In this document: positions 43,370 to 54,327 of the stretch, in pieces | How positions within the stretch are numbered: the first letter of the stretch is position 1 | Layout: every line of letters begins with the position of its first letter | Assembly (NCBI GenBank): GCA_032718475.1 | Contig: JAUCBJ010004912.1 | Coordinates: 45,976-109,975 of the forward strand | Direction of reading: 5' to 3' | Length of the DNA stretch: 64,000 bases | Source of the DNA: Nemertoderma westbladi | Lineage: Eukaryota > Xenacoelomorpha > Nemertodermatida > Nemertodermatidae | Made by a program: the position numbers and the translations under genes | Notes under the pieces: generated by a model | Seen by the model: only the letters and a program-made list of their open reading frames with translations | The model's database searches: none | What the model was told of the DNA's origin: nothing

Positions 43370-45520
43370 TAGTAATTCAGTATCACTGTTAGCTTAGCAA
43401 TTGATTACCGATACTGCTACTCAGTGTAGCATGATATATACATAATATATTAGAATACCGGTATGCTTATAGTATATATATAAGTATTATTACAGACTAG
43501 GTTTGTCACAGAATACCGGTATATAATTTCAGCAAAAATATATAAATATATAATAGGCCTATCGTGAATACCGGTATACAGCTTATACTTATAATGTATA
43601 TATATAAGTATAATTACAGACTAGAATTAATTACAGAATACCGGTATATAATTTAGCCTAAATTTATAGAAATAAATATAATAAGCCTATCGTGAATACC
43701 GGTATGCCAATTATTTTAAATAATTGAATTTCTGAATTTTTAGGGGTTACTTGGTTACTTTACTTACTTTATTACCGTTATTTGAGCAGTAGTCCAACTG
43801 ATATTGAGACCTAATTGTTGTATGGCAGGCCTACTATTAATAAATCGTTTGAGTTGATTTATAATATATATACCTGTTTAATGGGTTTTTGTCAATATTT
43901 GAAATAAATGTTATTATTTCTGGGGGGAGTCACTACATAGAAGCTGTGCGCTCTCAGTGAAGTGCTACTTGTTGGACACTAAAACAAATAATTCTAATTT
44001 ACCTAAGTTACTTAATACTACAAATTACATACAATTCGGGGTGAGATTACAATCTCTAAATAAACACAAAAATTACAAGTACGAAATTTTAGGGTAATTT
44101 TACAAGAAGTCTACAAACCAGCCTAACAAGGGGTTAGAATATCTGGTTATTACAAACGGACAGGGTACTACGGTATTTGAAAATAATAAGTAGTAGTAAA
44201 TATACTGCGTTGTCCAGATAGGAAAATACCACCGTCTGACGACTTATAGCCGTATCGCTATAAGTACTACGTTATGTATCACGGAGTGTTCCTACCTATA
44301 AGTTAATTACCGCGGTCTACCAGAACCAACGTGCCTATTAACCACTTTACAACACAAATATACTGCCCACACACTAATCACCTTCGGAAAGCACTGTACA
44401 CTAAACCCTAAATTAGGGTACTAAGTACTTAGTACCTAAGTACTTATACAACAAATAATCAGTAGTTAAAAATACTTGAACAGCTAAAAGAACCACGGTA
44501 TCTGCTGGAGTGACTGGGGCACAAAATCACCAGTCTTTACCTACGCCAAGCAGCCCTGATGTAGTACCGGGGTTAGTTTAACTATAACGGTATATATAAC
44601 AAGCACAATTACTGTAGGAATAAACTTGGGGATATGAATGTTGCGAATAATCGCATAAACTCTGAATAATAAATATTACGCTACGCGTACAGACTACTCA
44701 AACAAAATGCAGACCAAATACTGACAGACTACTATCAAGCCTAAACAAACTATGGTATATGCAGACTCCGAAATGGTTAGTTAGTATGCGTTCTAACCGA
44801 GTAGTACGACTTATTCTTTCGAGGGGGTTTACCTCACAGCACTGGAAGCCCCTACGTTCCCAACTGGCACTTTATCGGACATACACTCTACATACACCGA
44901 AATCTCTTCAGACCTAACAACAGCCAGGCAAAATCCAGCCTACAAATTATCTAAATAAGAATATTACGCTACCCGTACAGACTACACAAACAAAGTACAG
45001 ACCAAACGCTGGCAGACTACTATCAAGCCTAAATACACTACAGTATATGCAGACTCCGAAATGGTTAGTTAGTATGCGTTCTAACCGAGTAGTACGACTT
45101 ATTCTTTCGAGGGGGTTTACCTCACAGCACTGGAAGCCCGTACTTTCCTAACTAGTACTTTTTCGGACATACGCTCTACACACACTACAGTCCCTTCAGA
45201 CTTAACAACAGTCAGACAACAGTCCAGCCTACAAATTATCTGTACAATCTGAGCAGACTTACACGCCTTCTGCTCAATATTGGCCTACAAATAAATAAAA
45301 CTGACAGAAATAAGTAAAATCTCAATAAAAAACCAGGGCGGGCCCTCCCTGATTCAATATTGAGGCCTACCGGTATATAACTATGAAATCAAATAATACT
45401 GCTGTACCTGTACTGCTGTAGGTACCGGTCCGGGTGGTTAGTTAGTCAGGCCTACTAGGTACCGGTTGACCGGTACTTCAGCTTTATTGCCTACTGCAAT
45501 ACAGAAGCTATATCTGTTAT
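43370..45520. other. BEL-like element leader region with internal duplications
   Basis: This is non-coding sequence between the 5' LTR and the first ORF. Two duplications are visible: GAATACCGGTATATAATTT at 43511 and 43636 (offset 125 bp), and a block around GCAGACTCCGAAATGGTTAG at 44761 and 45049 (offset 288 bp, about 220 bp long). No clear primer binding site follows the LTR. Confidence 0.7.
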
Positions 45521-46732
45521 TGTTCGCGCTTTCAGACCTTTAGCAGTTTAACCTGCCAAATTGGGATGTCTTCTAGATAATAAATTGTCTTTAGCCTTTG
45601 ACGAGTATTTGATACACCACATTAGCCGAAGCCAGTCTATGCGCGACCATTCACCCGCTGGATATACCCGGGAGACTGGATTCGGAAGCCTAACCTTATT
45701 GCGGTGTAGGCCTACTGTATTATTCGACTGATCGTAATATATAATCTCTGACAAATATTATTCACTTTCGGGAAATATTAACAGTTCCTTTAGGACGTGG
45801 CGCTCTAAATATGTAAACAGAGTTATGACTTAAACTAGACACAACGGGATGGCTATAGATTCACGTATATGGCGCATTCTTTAGGAGATGCTTTGTTATC
45901 AGTCACAATCATACACAATACTGCACAATGCTGCACACCGATCTGCCGACCTTCACTAATTTTAGTCACATATAAAGAGAACAACAACCAATACATGTAG
46001 TGCCTATGAAATAGCATTAGATTCACTTCAAAACCACTTTAATGTAAGTCGCAATCGTTATATGTAACCGGTCTCTCTTACCTTCAGTATATCACGAAGA
46101 TTGAGGGTTTTAGGATTAATTTATCGATATTATCCAATATAATAATATTCCATCAACTGATATAATGAATAACCGACAGTAAATAGCAGTAAATGTTAAG
46201 GTATGAATGGTTATGATATGTTATGAATTGATATGATAACAGATATACGTTCTATAATTAAGCCTACTAATGTTGGGCTAAAGACTGAAAACACAGAGAT
46301 TTCAAAGCCGGTCTTCTAGGCTCGGGAAAACCAACACAACTGAACCCTCTGGGCTGTTGTAGGTATCTTTCAACACAAAGAGAAACAGCTCTCATTGGCC
46401 GAGTTCCAGATTCTGTAGGTTCCACGAATGTCTAAATGCCGAACTATTCGGGTTTTTGCAGCCCATATTCAACACAAGGCGAAATCGCTCTGATTGGTGG
46501 ATCATTGTTCTGATTGGTTGATCGAACAGAACAAAGAGCCTATAGGCGTACAGCAAATCGGTTGGTAGATTGCGTCAATTGAGTTAGGTAGCTTAGAGTA
46601 TTTGAGCGCATTGTGGTAAAACTGGCTTTTTATGTCCGCTAAAGCACACATGCAGACACAGCGGATAAATCGCTAGTTATGTCCTCTAAAAGCGGAGAAA
46701 AGGGCCAGTTATATCCCGCAAAAGCTTTTACA
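45521..46732 (-). repeat. BEL-like element 5' LTR (1212 bp)
   Basis: The partner of 35339-36569. It lacks the 20-bp segment noted there; otherwise the two differ by few substitutions. Confidence 0.93.
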
Positions 46733-46737
46733 AGATC

Positions 46738-46869
46738 GGTCATCGGTACGCAACACGCTGTCCTGTACCGGTACTACACAGACAGACCTATACTTCTATC
46801 TGGTAGTTGGCAGTGCCGCCAGTACCAGGGATGGCAGATAGACGGGCAGGGCCTAAACCGGCTGGCGCA
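46738..46869 (-). repeat. Outer half of Gypsy-3 5' LTR
   Basis: On the minus strand it starts TGCGCCAGCCGG at 46869 and runs to the BEL target duplication. Joined in order with 35338-35207 it forms one LTR, whose ends TGCGCCAG and CTTCTGGCA are imperfect inverted repeats. Confidence 0.6.
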
Positions 46870-47335
46870 ATTTAAAGCATCCGTCGGAAGTCTAATATTA
46901 CGCAATTGCTGATCCAAGTTAGATTTATAATTGTCTATCATTTCCGGAGTCACTTTATTCCACAAGGGGCGACTACTTTTCGTCATAGACTCAGTACTAT
47001 TCGCATTAGAGTTACCAGTATTATAACCACTGTTAATGCTACAATTAATATCTACTACGTGTATAACTGGGATGTGATCTTCAAAGGATAGTTCATTCCC
47101 AGTTGTAATATTTTCTACCGAAATTTTTAAACGAAATTTTTTTTTTCTCCAAACAAACTACATGATCAAGCCAAGACTTAGAACTGTAAGTAGGATTAAC
47201 ATACGTATAAGTATCTGGAGATAGCATAATTGTATCTATAATATATAAATTATTATCAGCACAAAAATCAGATAAATCTTTATAAAAGGAGCGATGTGGA
47301 TCTGCATTAAAATCTCCAATTATACAAACTTAGAG
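46870..47335 (-). mobile_element. LINE-B endonuclease fragment
   Basis: Minus-strand text carries the APE endonuclease motifs IIGDFNADPH (about 47300), SKSWLDHVV and FEDHIPVI, then KVTPEMIDNYKSNLDQQL and RLPTDALN. The next residues of the LINE are found at 32058 (CKNAKCKKHC), so the LINE was cut exactly here. The 5' end is truncated at about 47335. Confidence 0.78.
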
Positions 47336-47399
47336 CTTATATTCTTAGCTTATATGCTTAATGAAACACAGTACAATACACTATAATATCGATAGAACG

Positions 47400-48580
47400 C
47401 TGCCAACGCACAGTACACGTGGGATCTAAGTTCGCTTCTCCTCTAGCGTGTGCTAAGGAAATTGTATAAATTTGGGATCTAAGTCCACCTAAGATCTAAG
47501 TTCGCTTTGCTTTCAACGTGGGATCTAAGTTCGCTTCGCGACTACTGTAGCATGATGATTACAAAAGGCTTTTAATAGCAAAATTGAGATCTAAGCTCAC
47601 CTAGTTAGGATCTAAGTTCACCCAGATAGGATCTAAGTTCACCTAGTTAGGTTCTAAGTTCACCTAGTTAGGATCTAAGTTCACCCAGGTAGGATCTAAG
47701 TTCACCTAGTTAGGATCTAAGTTCACCCAGTTAGGATATAAGTTCACAAAGTTAGGACCTAAGTTCACCTATTTAGGATCTAAGTTCACCCAGGTAGGAT
47801 CTAAGTTCACCTAGTTAGGATCTAAGTTCACCCAGGTAGGATCTAAGTTCACCTAGTTATGATCTAAGTTCACCCAGTTAGGATATAAGTTCACAAAGTT
47901 AGGACCTAAGTTCACCTAGTTAGGATATAAGTTCACCTAGTTAGGATCTAAGTTCACCCAGTTAGGATATAAGTTCACAAAGTTAGGACCTACGTTCACC
48001 TAGTTAGGATCTAAGTTCAGCCAGGTAGGATCTAAGCTCACCTAGTTAGGATCTAAGTTCACCTAGTTAGGATCTAAGTTCACCCAGGTAGGATCTAAGT
48101 TCACCTAGTTAGGATCTAAGTTCATCCAGTTAGGATATAAGTTCACAAAGTTAGGACCTAAGTTCACCTAGTTAGGACCTAAGTTCACCTAGTTAGGACC
48201 TAAGTTCACCTAGTTAGGATCTAAGTTCACCTAGTTAGGATCTAAGTTTACCTAGTTAGAATCTAAGTTCACTCAGGTAGGATCTAAGTTCACCTAGTTA
48301 GGATCTAAGTTCACCCAGTTAGGATATAAGTTCACAAAGTTAGGACCTAAGTTCACCTAGTTAGGATCTAAGTTCACCTAGTTAGAATCTAAGTTCACCC
48401 AGTTAGGATCTAAGTTCACCCAGTTAGGACCTAAGTGCACCTAGTTAGGATCTAAGCTCACCTAGTTAGGACCTAAGTTCACCTAGTTAGGATCTAAGTT
48501 CACCCAGGTAGGATCTAAGCTCACCTAGTTAGGATCTAAGTTCACCTAGTTAGGATCTAAGTTCGGAAAGATCTAAGTTC
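47400..48580. repeat. 21-bp tandem array (GGATCTAAGTTCACCTAGTTA)
   Basis: About 50 units of 20-21 bp run from about 47570 to 48570, with related, less regular units from 47425. Variants (GGATATAAGTTCACAAAGTTA, GGACCTAAG.., ..CACCCAGGTA) recur in a fixed order at spacings that are multiples of 21, so there is a higher-order structure. Stray units occur at 49358-49410. Confidence 0.92.
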
Positions 48581-48605
48581 ATAAAAGTCAGGCTTTTACC
48601 GTGTG

Positions 48606-48944
48606 TTACACGCGCGTTTCATAGTGCCTTTTATTATGCGGAAAAAGAAATGTGACGGTGTGAAACACTCTAAAGTTTGATGATGTTGAGGAAGTTCTTA
48701 GTTCTTTGAGAATCTCTAGAGGGTGCCAAAAGGTCACAGTTTTGACTAAACTTTGAAAGCCATCAGGAAATATCTCATCGCATGAGGATAAGCTCCAAGA
48801 TATGTGGTTGACGTCTGCGTACTTGTGATCAAGGATCTGGAAGTCAGTAGAAGGAAGTTCACCTTCCGATACTTTAGGGGAAGGAAGGTGTATGGGGAGC
48901 ATTGAAACGTGAGATTTGGCGGTCCGGGATTTGTTAGTCCACAT
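48606..48944 (-). other. Unassigned segment with a 112-codon minus ORF
   Basis: The frame 48944-48606 is open, but I see no domain, splice site or family. It may be transposon-derived because LINE-A sequence adjoins it. Confidence 0.25.
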
Positions 48945-48954
48945 TTTCCCGTCG

Positions 48955-49110
48955 TTCCAACCTCATGTGCTTTGGTGGCCTCATGCTTTGGCGGAGAAGC
49001 ATGGTGGGTCTTAAAGATGCGGATGATCTAGCAAATTTCATGAGTGATAGGAAGTTGTGGCGGCGCAATTTTGTTGACAAGCCGGGATAGCATACAGACA
49101 GCGTATATAA
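48955..49110 (+). mobile_element. LINE-A 3' fragment, plus strand
   Basis: The plus frame reads LKDADDLANFMSDRKLWRRN then FVDKPG, matching the C-terminus of LINE-A at 21369-21460 (LEDADDLANVMGDRELWRCN). It is the opposite orientation to the other LINE-A copies. Confidence 0.75.
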
Positions 49111-50620
49111 TGCAACTGCAATGCGGAGTATGTCAACAATAGTAGTAGAGTACTGTTTATAAAGTTATATCTAATGGAACGCAAATTACAGTACAATGTG
49201 AATGTTCTCTTCTCAAAATTACAAGTTCGCTTCTTTCTCCACTTCCCATGCCCATCATGGCGATTACCAAAGATTATTTGCATAAACCGGGATCTACACG
49301 GGGATCGCTTAATTTGGATCTATTTTCGCATATTCAAGGCATACAGTAAGACTGCAAGGATCTAAGATCATCTAAGAGCTAAGAAATCAGGCGTGGCAGG
49401 ATCTAAGTTTACATTATGGGAGTCCTTGTATCAGGCTATGCATGCTATGCCTATGGCTGTACCAAGGCCATGTAAATAACAGGCCATGACAAGGACCTAG
49501 CCTGCACAATTATCGTAGGCTGACTGTTGAATTATCAAATATTATTATATTTTTCACGAATGCAGGGTCCATATTTAAAAGAAGATAACTAGATTTTCGT
49601 AAAGAATGTAATTGAAACAGTATTTAATAATTAATTAATTAATTATCACCGAAGCTTTGCTCGAGTTCCTGCAGCTATTACGATTTTGTTTGTTTGTGGC
49701 GTCCTGGCTATGTATATGGCGGGAATGTTTGAACGCTAATAAGTCGGTCAATCATATGGATTAAATGGAACCAAACTTTGGTACACATGTAATCTATCAA
49801 ATGTTTAGAAATTATACACACAGACAGACTTATACAGTTCCTCTGTCTGCCGCTAGGGGGGCGAAGGTACAGAAACGTAAAATTAGCTGTAATTATAGAA
49901 TCAACCATCAGATTCATCTGAAATCTGGTAGCAATAACCTACGAGCAATGCATAATTAGAAATTCTGCTCACAGACAGACCTTTACAGTTCCTCTCTGCC
50001 GCTAGGGGGCGAATTATTAGAGCTCCACTTCATAGTGCTGAGCACGGTTTATAAACAATAAAATTCTAAATTAATTATTTATTCATTACAGTAATTATAT
50101 AACAGTAAATTCAATGTATTCTATTTTCTAATGAAATCAAATACCAAAAATATAAATATAATATATATAATAGGTAATATTAATATAATATTAATTAATT
50201 TTAATTAATAATAATATTGGTAATAACAATAAATAATAATAATAATAATAAATAAAAATAATAATAAAAAATAAATAATAATATAATTGGTAATACTTGA
50301 TGGTATTTTTTGGTGTCACATGTGGTGCTGCACCAAAATTAAAAATTTTTAAATTTTGTGTGAAAAAGTTTTCAGAACTCGAGAACGAAACAACTTATCG
50401 AATAACTGATTTCAGTCACTGACTATTTTTCATAATATAAGTATCATCATCGTGGTCTCTTTGAATACTACCTGGAATTTTCAGTCCAATATACCCTGAA
50501 ACATATGTCAGTAAAACAAGACCCCCTTTCACTTCAATTCAGTGTTCAATTCAGATTGTGCGTTACGCGTTAATTACTTCATCAATGTCGACTTCCTCAA
50601 CCAGACATCCTCAGCCGGTG
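49111..50620. other. Intergenic sequence with two CTCF-like motif copies
   Basis: GCCGCTAGGGGGGCG (49849-49863) and GCCGCTAGGGGGCG (49998-50011) each follow an ACAGACAGAC.TTACAGTTCC phrase about 148 bp apart. The rest is AT-rich, including long AAT-type simple repeats (50150-50290). Confidence 0.5.
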
Positions 50621-50627
50621 GTAAAGT

Positions 50628-51103
50628 GACCGTTTATTGTTTTGGTTAGAAAGGCCCGCCTCTGTAACCTGCTCCTTTCCTTCATTTTGTAAAGTGACTG
50701 TTTATTGTTTTGGTTAGAAAATCCCCCCTCTGTAACGTGCCCCTTTCCCTCAATTATTTAAATGATCGTTTATTGTTTTGGTTAGAAAATCCCCCCTCTG
50801 TAATCTGCTCCTTTCCCTCAATTGGTTAAGTGATCGTTTATTGTTTTGTTTAGAAAATCCCGCCTCTGTAAGCTGCTCCTTTCTCTCAATTGGTAATGTC
50901 ATCGTTTATTGTTTTGGTTAGAAAATACCATCTATGTAACCTGCTCCTTTCCTTCATTTGGTAAAGTGACCGTTTATTGTTTTGGTTAGAAAGGCTAGCC
51001 TCTGTAACCTGCTCCTTTCCTTCATTTGGTAAAGTGACTGTTTATTGTTTTGGTTAGAAAATCCGGCCTTAACCTGCTCCTTTCCATCAATTTGTAATTG
51101 TTT
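50628..51103 (+). repeat. 68-bp x 7 tandem array of the dispersed core
   Basis: GTTTATTGTTTTGGTTAGAA begins at 50632, 50700, 50768, 50836, 50904, 50972 and 51040: exactly 68 bp each time with no indel, despite scattered substitutions. Each unit contains CTGTAACCTGCTCCTTTCC. The last unit has a 4-5 bp loss before AACCTGCTCC. Confidence 0.93.
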
Positions 51104-51442
51104 TTGGCTATAAAATGAGTGTTTTGCTACGTCATGTGGTAAATAGATTATCGACAACAACCACAAACTATTAAATTTAGAGTCTTTTACCACAGGCGCA
51201 TATGGAATTCTATCTCATAGTCTATAAATCATGGAATCATGGAATGTTTTGGCACAGGCATAGTGAAACCAACTGTCTGACAGACCAGAAATCAACGAAT
51301 TTTGAATGTTTTGGCATAGGCATGTTGAAATCAACTGTCTGACAGTCCAGAAATCAGTTGCCAATTACTAATTTACAATTTACCCTAACGGCCCAATAAA
51401 TTGCTGTATTTCTGCGATTAGTGAACAGAAAATAAAATGCTT

Positions 51443-51500
51443 CTTACTGTACGTAGTACAGTAAGTAAAAGTGGTTCTTACTGTTACGAAGTAACAGTAA
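51443..51500. repeat. Two adjacent hairpins with compensating stems
   Basis: CTTACTGTAC-GTA-GTACAGTAAG (51443-51465) is followed by TTACTGTTAC-GAA-GTAACAGTAA (51478-51500). Each stem pairs perfectly although the sequences differ. Confidence 0.7.
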
Positions 51501-51559
51501 TTTTGTCAAAAAAGGTAAATGGTTCCTACTGTTAAACAAGCGCGATCAGGAGCTGGTTC

Positions 51560-53270
51560 TTACTATTGAACAATACAGCGTCCGCAAGCAGCAAAAAACA
51601 CAACGTTGTTTCTTACCGCTAAGTGGCGCTGAGCGGGCCGTCCGCTAATATGTTTTATTATTATTTACTATACGGCTCCAACAAATCGCTTGCTCCTTTA
51701 CTCCTTTCTCTGTTGATCGCTCAACAGAGAGCTAACTGTTCGAATAGATGAGCCACGCGGGAATAACCAATAAAACAATAAACCCGAATCGGCTCCCTAA
51801 GCTACTTAAAACGAGTGCGGGTGGCCTAACACTTGGAGTTCACTTATCGCAAAATACTGGAATTCACTGGGAAGAACACGTCGAATGTGAGAATGTTTTA
51901 ATAATTTACCTTGACCAGATCTGTTACTTTATTGGTGTCGAAACTTGGCCTTTGGCTGGTTTTAGACCAGCAAACTTACTACTGTATACTGGATACTGCT
52001 GTCAGCCCGTTGCCCCGCTATTTTCAAATAACCGTCTAGCGTGAATAGTCTACGGTATTCTAAACAATTACTTAAGCTACTCTCCGCTATGCTGCGTACA
52101 AATTCTTATTTTATTTTAATATCACTAAATTAATTACAGGCACGAATACAAAATTGCGTACTAATTACTAGATGTTCCAGAATACGTACTTCTAATTTAT
52201 TACGTACTGGGTTACGTACTGACAGTTTGAAGAAATACATACATAAAAAGTCATTAAAGGACAACAAAAGTCATTAAAGGGACAACAAAAGTCATTATGT
52301 ACAATTCGTAAAAAAAGGAGGACATAAAAAGTCAAATAAAAGGACATAAAAAATCACTGCCGTTTAGGTAGGCCTACCATAATCAGTATGTCAGCCTACG
52401 ATAATTTGAAGGCTTCTTGGTCCTTGTCATGGTCTGTTGTTTAGATGGCCTTGGGCTGTACCTACAGGCAGACAGTCTACAATACAACAACAGAACAACA
52501 CATCATACCGTGTACAGCCGTACTTTTGTACTTACTCAAAACCGATAGGCCTACTGCAATAGGCCTACAGCAATACAGCAACAGACTCACAACAACAAAC
52601 AACAGTGTGGCCGTAGGGATCGACCGAATTATTCGGTTCGGTACCGAATTTTGCCGAATATGGCATATTCGGTTCCGGCCGAATTTTAAAATTTGAGTTG
52701 ACGAATATTCGGCACTTAGGCCTATTGCTGTATTGCCACGAAGCAACATCAGAATATGATATGATATGACAGTATGAATCTGATGTATTTCGGTATAGCA
52801 TACTGGCATATACAGATATAAGACAGTTTGCAACTGTGGTATGCCTTATTTTATAATCTGTAACATATGATTAGGCATACTGCTGTACTGACTGACTGAT
52901 AGGCTAAGTACCGAGTTGAGTTCAATTTCAAATCCCACTCGCCAGCTCGCTGACATAGGCCTACTTTTTTGTAATGACTTTTGTAGCACGCAATCGGCTG
53001 ATCGGGACAAAATTGCAATTATGCAGTAACCTTAAATTTGGTAGGCCTATGTCTATAAAACAATACAGGAGTGTATTGATTTTGTTTTTTTCCTGCGAAA
53101 GAGTAAATTAAAATATTTTTGGTGGAATTTATTAAATTTTATTACATGTCAGCATGTGGCATGTGTTGAAAGAGCATCGACATAGAAAAGGTGAAAGGTT
53201 TGCACGTAATTTGAGCAAAATCCATGCACACACGCTTTTACTGTTTTAAGTTACCTATTCTGCTATCAGG
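51560..53270. other. Intergenic sequence, no gene seen
   Basis: It holds short AAAGTCATTAAAGG(G)ACAAC repeats (52245-52350) and a cluster of ATTCGG/CCGAAT words (52620-52715) that includes the palindrome CCGAATATG-G-CATATTCGG (52654-52672). ORFs here show no family features. Confidence 0.4.
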
Positions 53271-53274
53271 CTAT

Positions 53275-53870
53275 TGCAACTTTAGTGTCTGCAAGACGTA
53301 CTCCAAAACGGAACTCAATATCCAATATTCTGTACAATATGTTGTTAAGCAGCTCTTTCAGTCTTTAGTTACATCTGTCACTCTGTACATAGTAAATATT
53401 CGAGAACACTAAATTATTTAACATTGAGTTAGGCCGCATCAGGCAGTCAGGAGTTGAAGTGTACAGTGATTTGAATTATTGCAGTCAGGCAGTATACAGT
53501 ATAGGTGATAGGAAGCAATATAGTAAAATACTACATTTCAATTTATTTAGTAACACTCTATCACTACTATATCTTATCACACTACTGCACTATCTATATT
53601 TTTTATTAAAGAATTTATCAACAACAAGTACCAATCAATTTAAAAATTAATTTGTTTTTTACTTTACTTATACCACTACACACTAACTGACTAGCCTAAT
53701 TTAAGAATAAAATTACGTAGGCCTATTGCTATTACATTGGAAAAAAAACGTAAAACATTTATTTTCTCTCGACCCTTTACAACTTTATTAACCCTGTAAC
53801 CTCGGTTACGCTCGGTAAATGAAATGCCTTGAGTCGAGAATAGTGAAAAAATATTTATTTTCCCATATAT
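53275..53870. repeat. Second copy of the 25.6-kb dispersed repeat family
   Basis: TTTAGTGTCTGCAAGACG, ATTCGAGAACACTAAATTAT, TTAACATTGAG, a single degenerate tandem unit (ACTACATTTCAATTTA...) and CTCGACCCTTT follow the same order as 25558-26150. Confidence 0.7.
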
Positions 53871-54301
53871 TAAATAATTAGGCCTATTACATTAAGTAAT
53901 GTTGGTAATTTACATAGTGGAATAATGTAATTATTAATACAATAATAAAGTACACAAACTGACAAACAGTCAGTAGGCTAGGCCTAGTACTGTAGCCGAT
54001 TTTCCCCCTTTCTTTCCCCTTTTATTTTCCCCCTTTTCAAATCGGTAGTATTCCTTCCTTGCCTTCTCTGCACCTGCCAGCCTGCTGGCCTGCACTTTAA
54101 CAAGTTATTAAATTTCAAATTATGTCTGTATGTAGGCTTTACCTGATTACCGGTATTTACACTTACCGACCACCGACTGACCGATGTAGGAATTTGACGC
54201 AGTGACGTGTAGATGCCTATGATGATTTTGTTTGAAATATGTCATGAAGAGAAGCATTCCCATTAGATTGGTTATTAATCCCCAGTGGAAGTGGACCCGG
54301 A

Positions 54302-54327
54302 ATGAGTTCACCTGCCGAGCTCTTGAG
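54302..54327 (+). CDS. SMG7: SMG7 first coding exon (start codon)
   Basis: This exon opens the plus-strand SMG7 (EST1C) gene, with further exons at 56186-56335, 57193-57401, 58071-58283 and 58456-58619; together they give 762 bp (254 codons) with no stop and consistent phases. ATG AGT TCA CCT GCC GAG CTC TTG AG ends at a GTGAGT donor. The nine-residue start joins in phase to KAELQRS, which resembles the N-terminus of vertebrate SMG7. SMG7 is a cytoplasmic nonsense-mediated decay factor that binds phosphorylated UPF1 through a 14-3-3-like domain. The start is inferred from this fit; a 5' UTR intron cannot be excluded. Confidence 0.75.

Larger units (their letters stand above)
35339..46732 (-). 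mobile_element. BEL/Pao-like LTR retrotransposon, 11.4 kb, gag present but pol not found
   Basis: Two direct 1.2-kb LTRs start TGTTCGCG and end TTTTACA on the plus strand. The perfect 5-bp target duplication AGATC lies at 35334-35338 and 46733-46737. Coding is on the minus strand: a 609-codon ORF, two gag ORFs with zinc knuckles, then about 1.6 kb of non-coding sequence and small ORFs before the 3' LTR. A purine tract (GGGAGCGG) precedes the LTR at 36570 on the minus strand, confirming orientation. No RT, RNase H or integrase motif was found. Confidence 0.88.

Noticed and set aside
47400-48580. CRISPR-like array
   Set aside because: Units are contiguous with no unique spacers, and the DNA is from an animal.
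51748-52044. 98-codon plus ORF
   Set aside because: No domain, no splice support, and a composition like the flanks.
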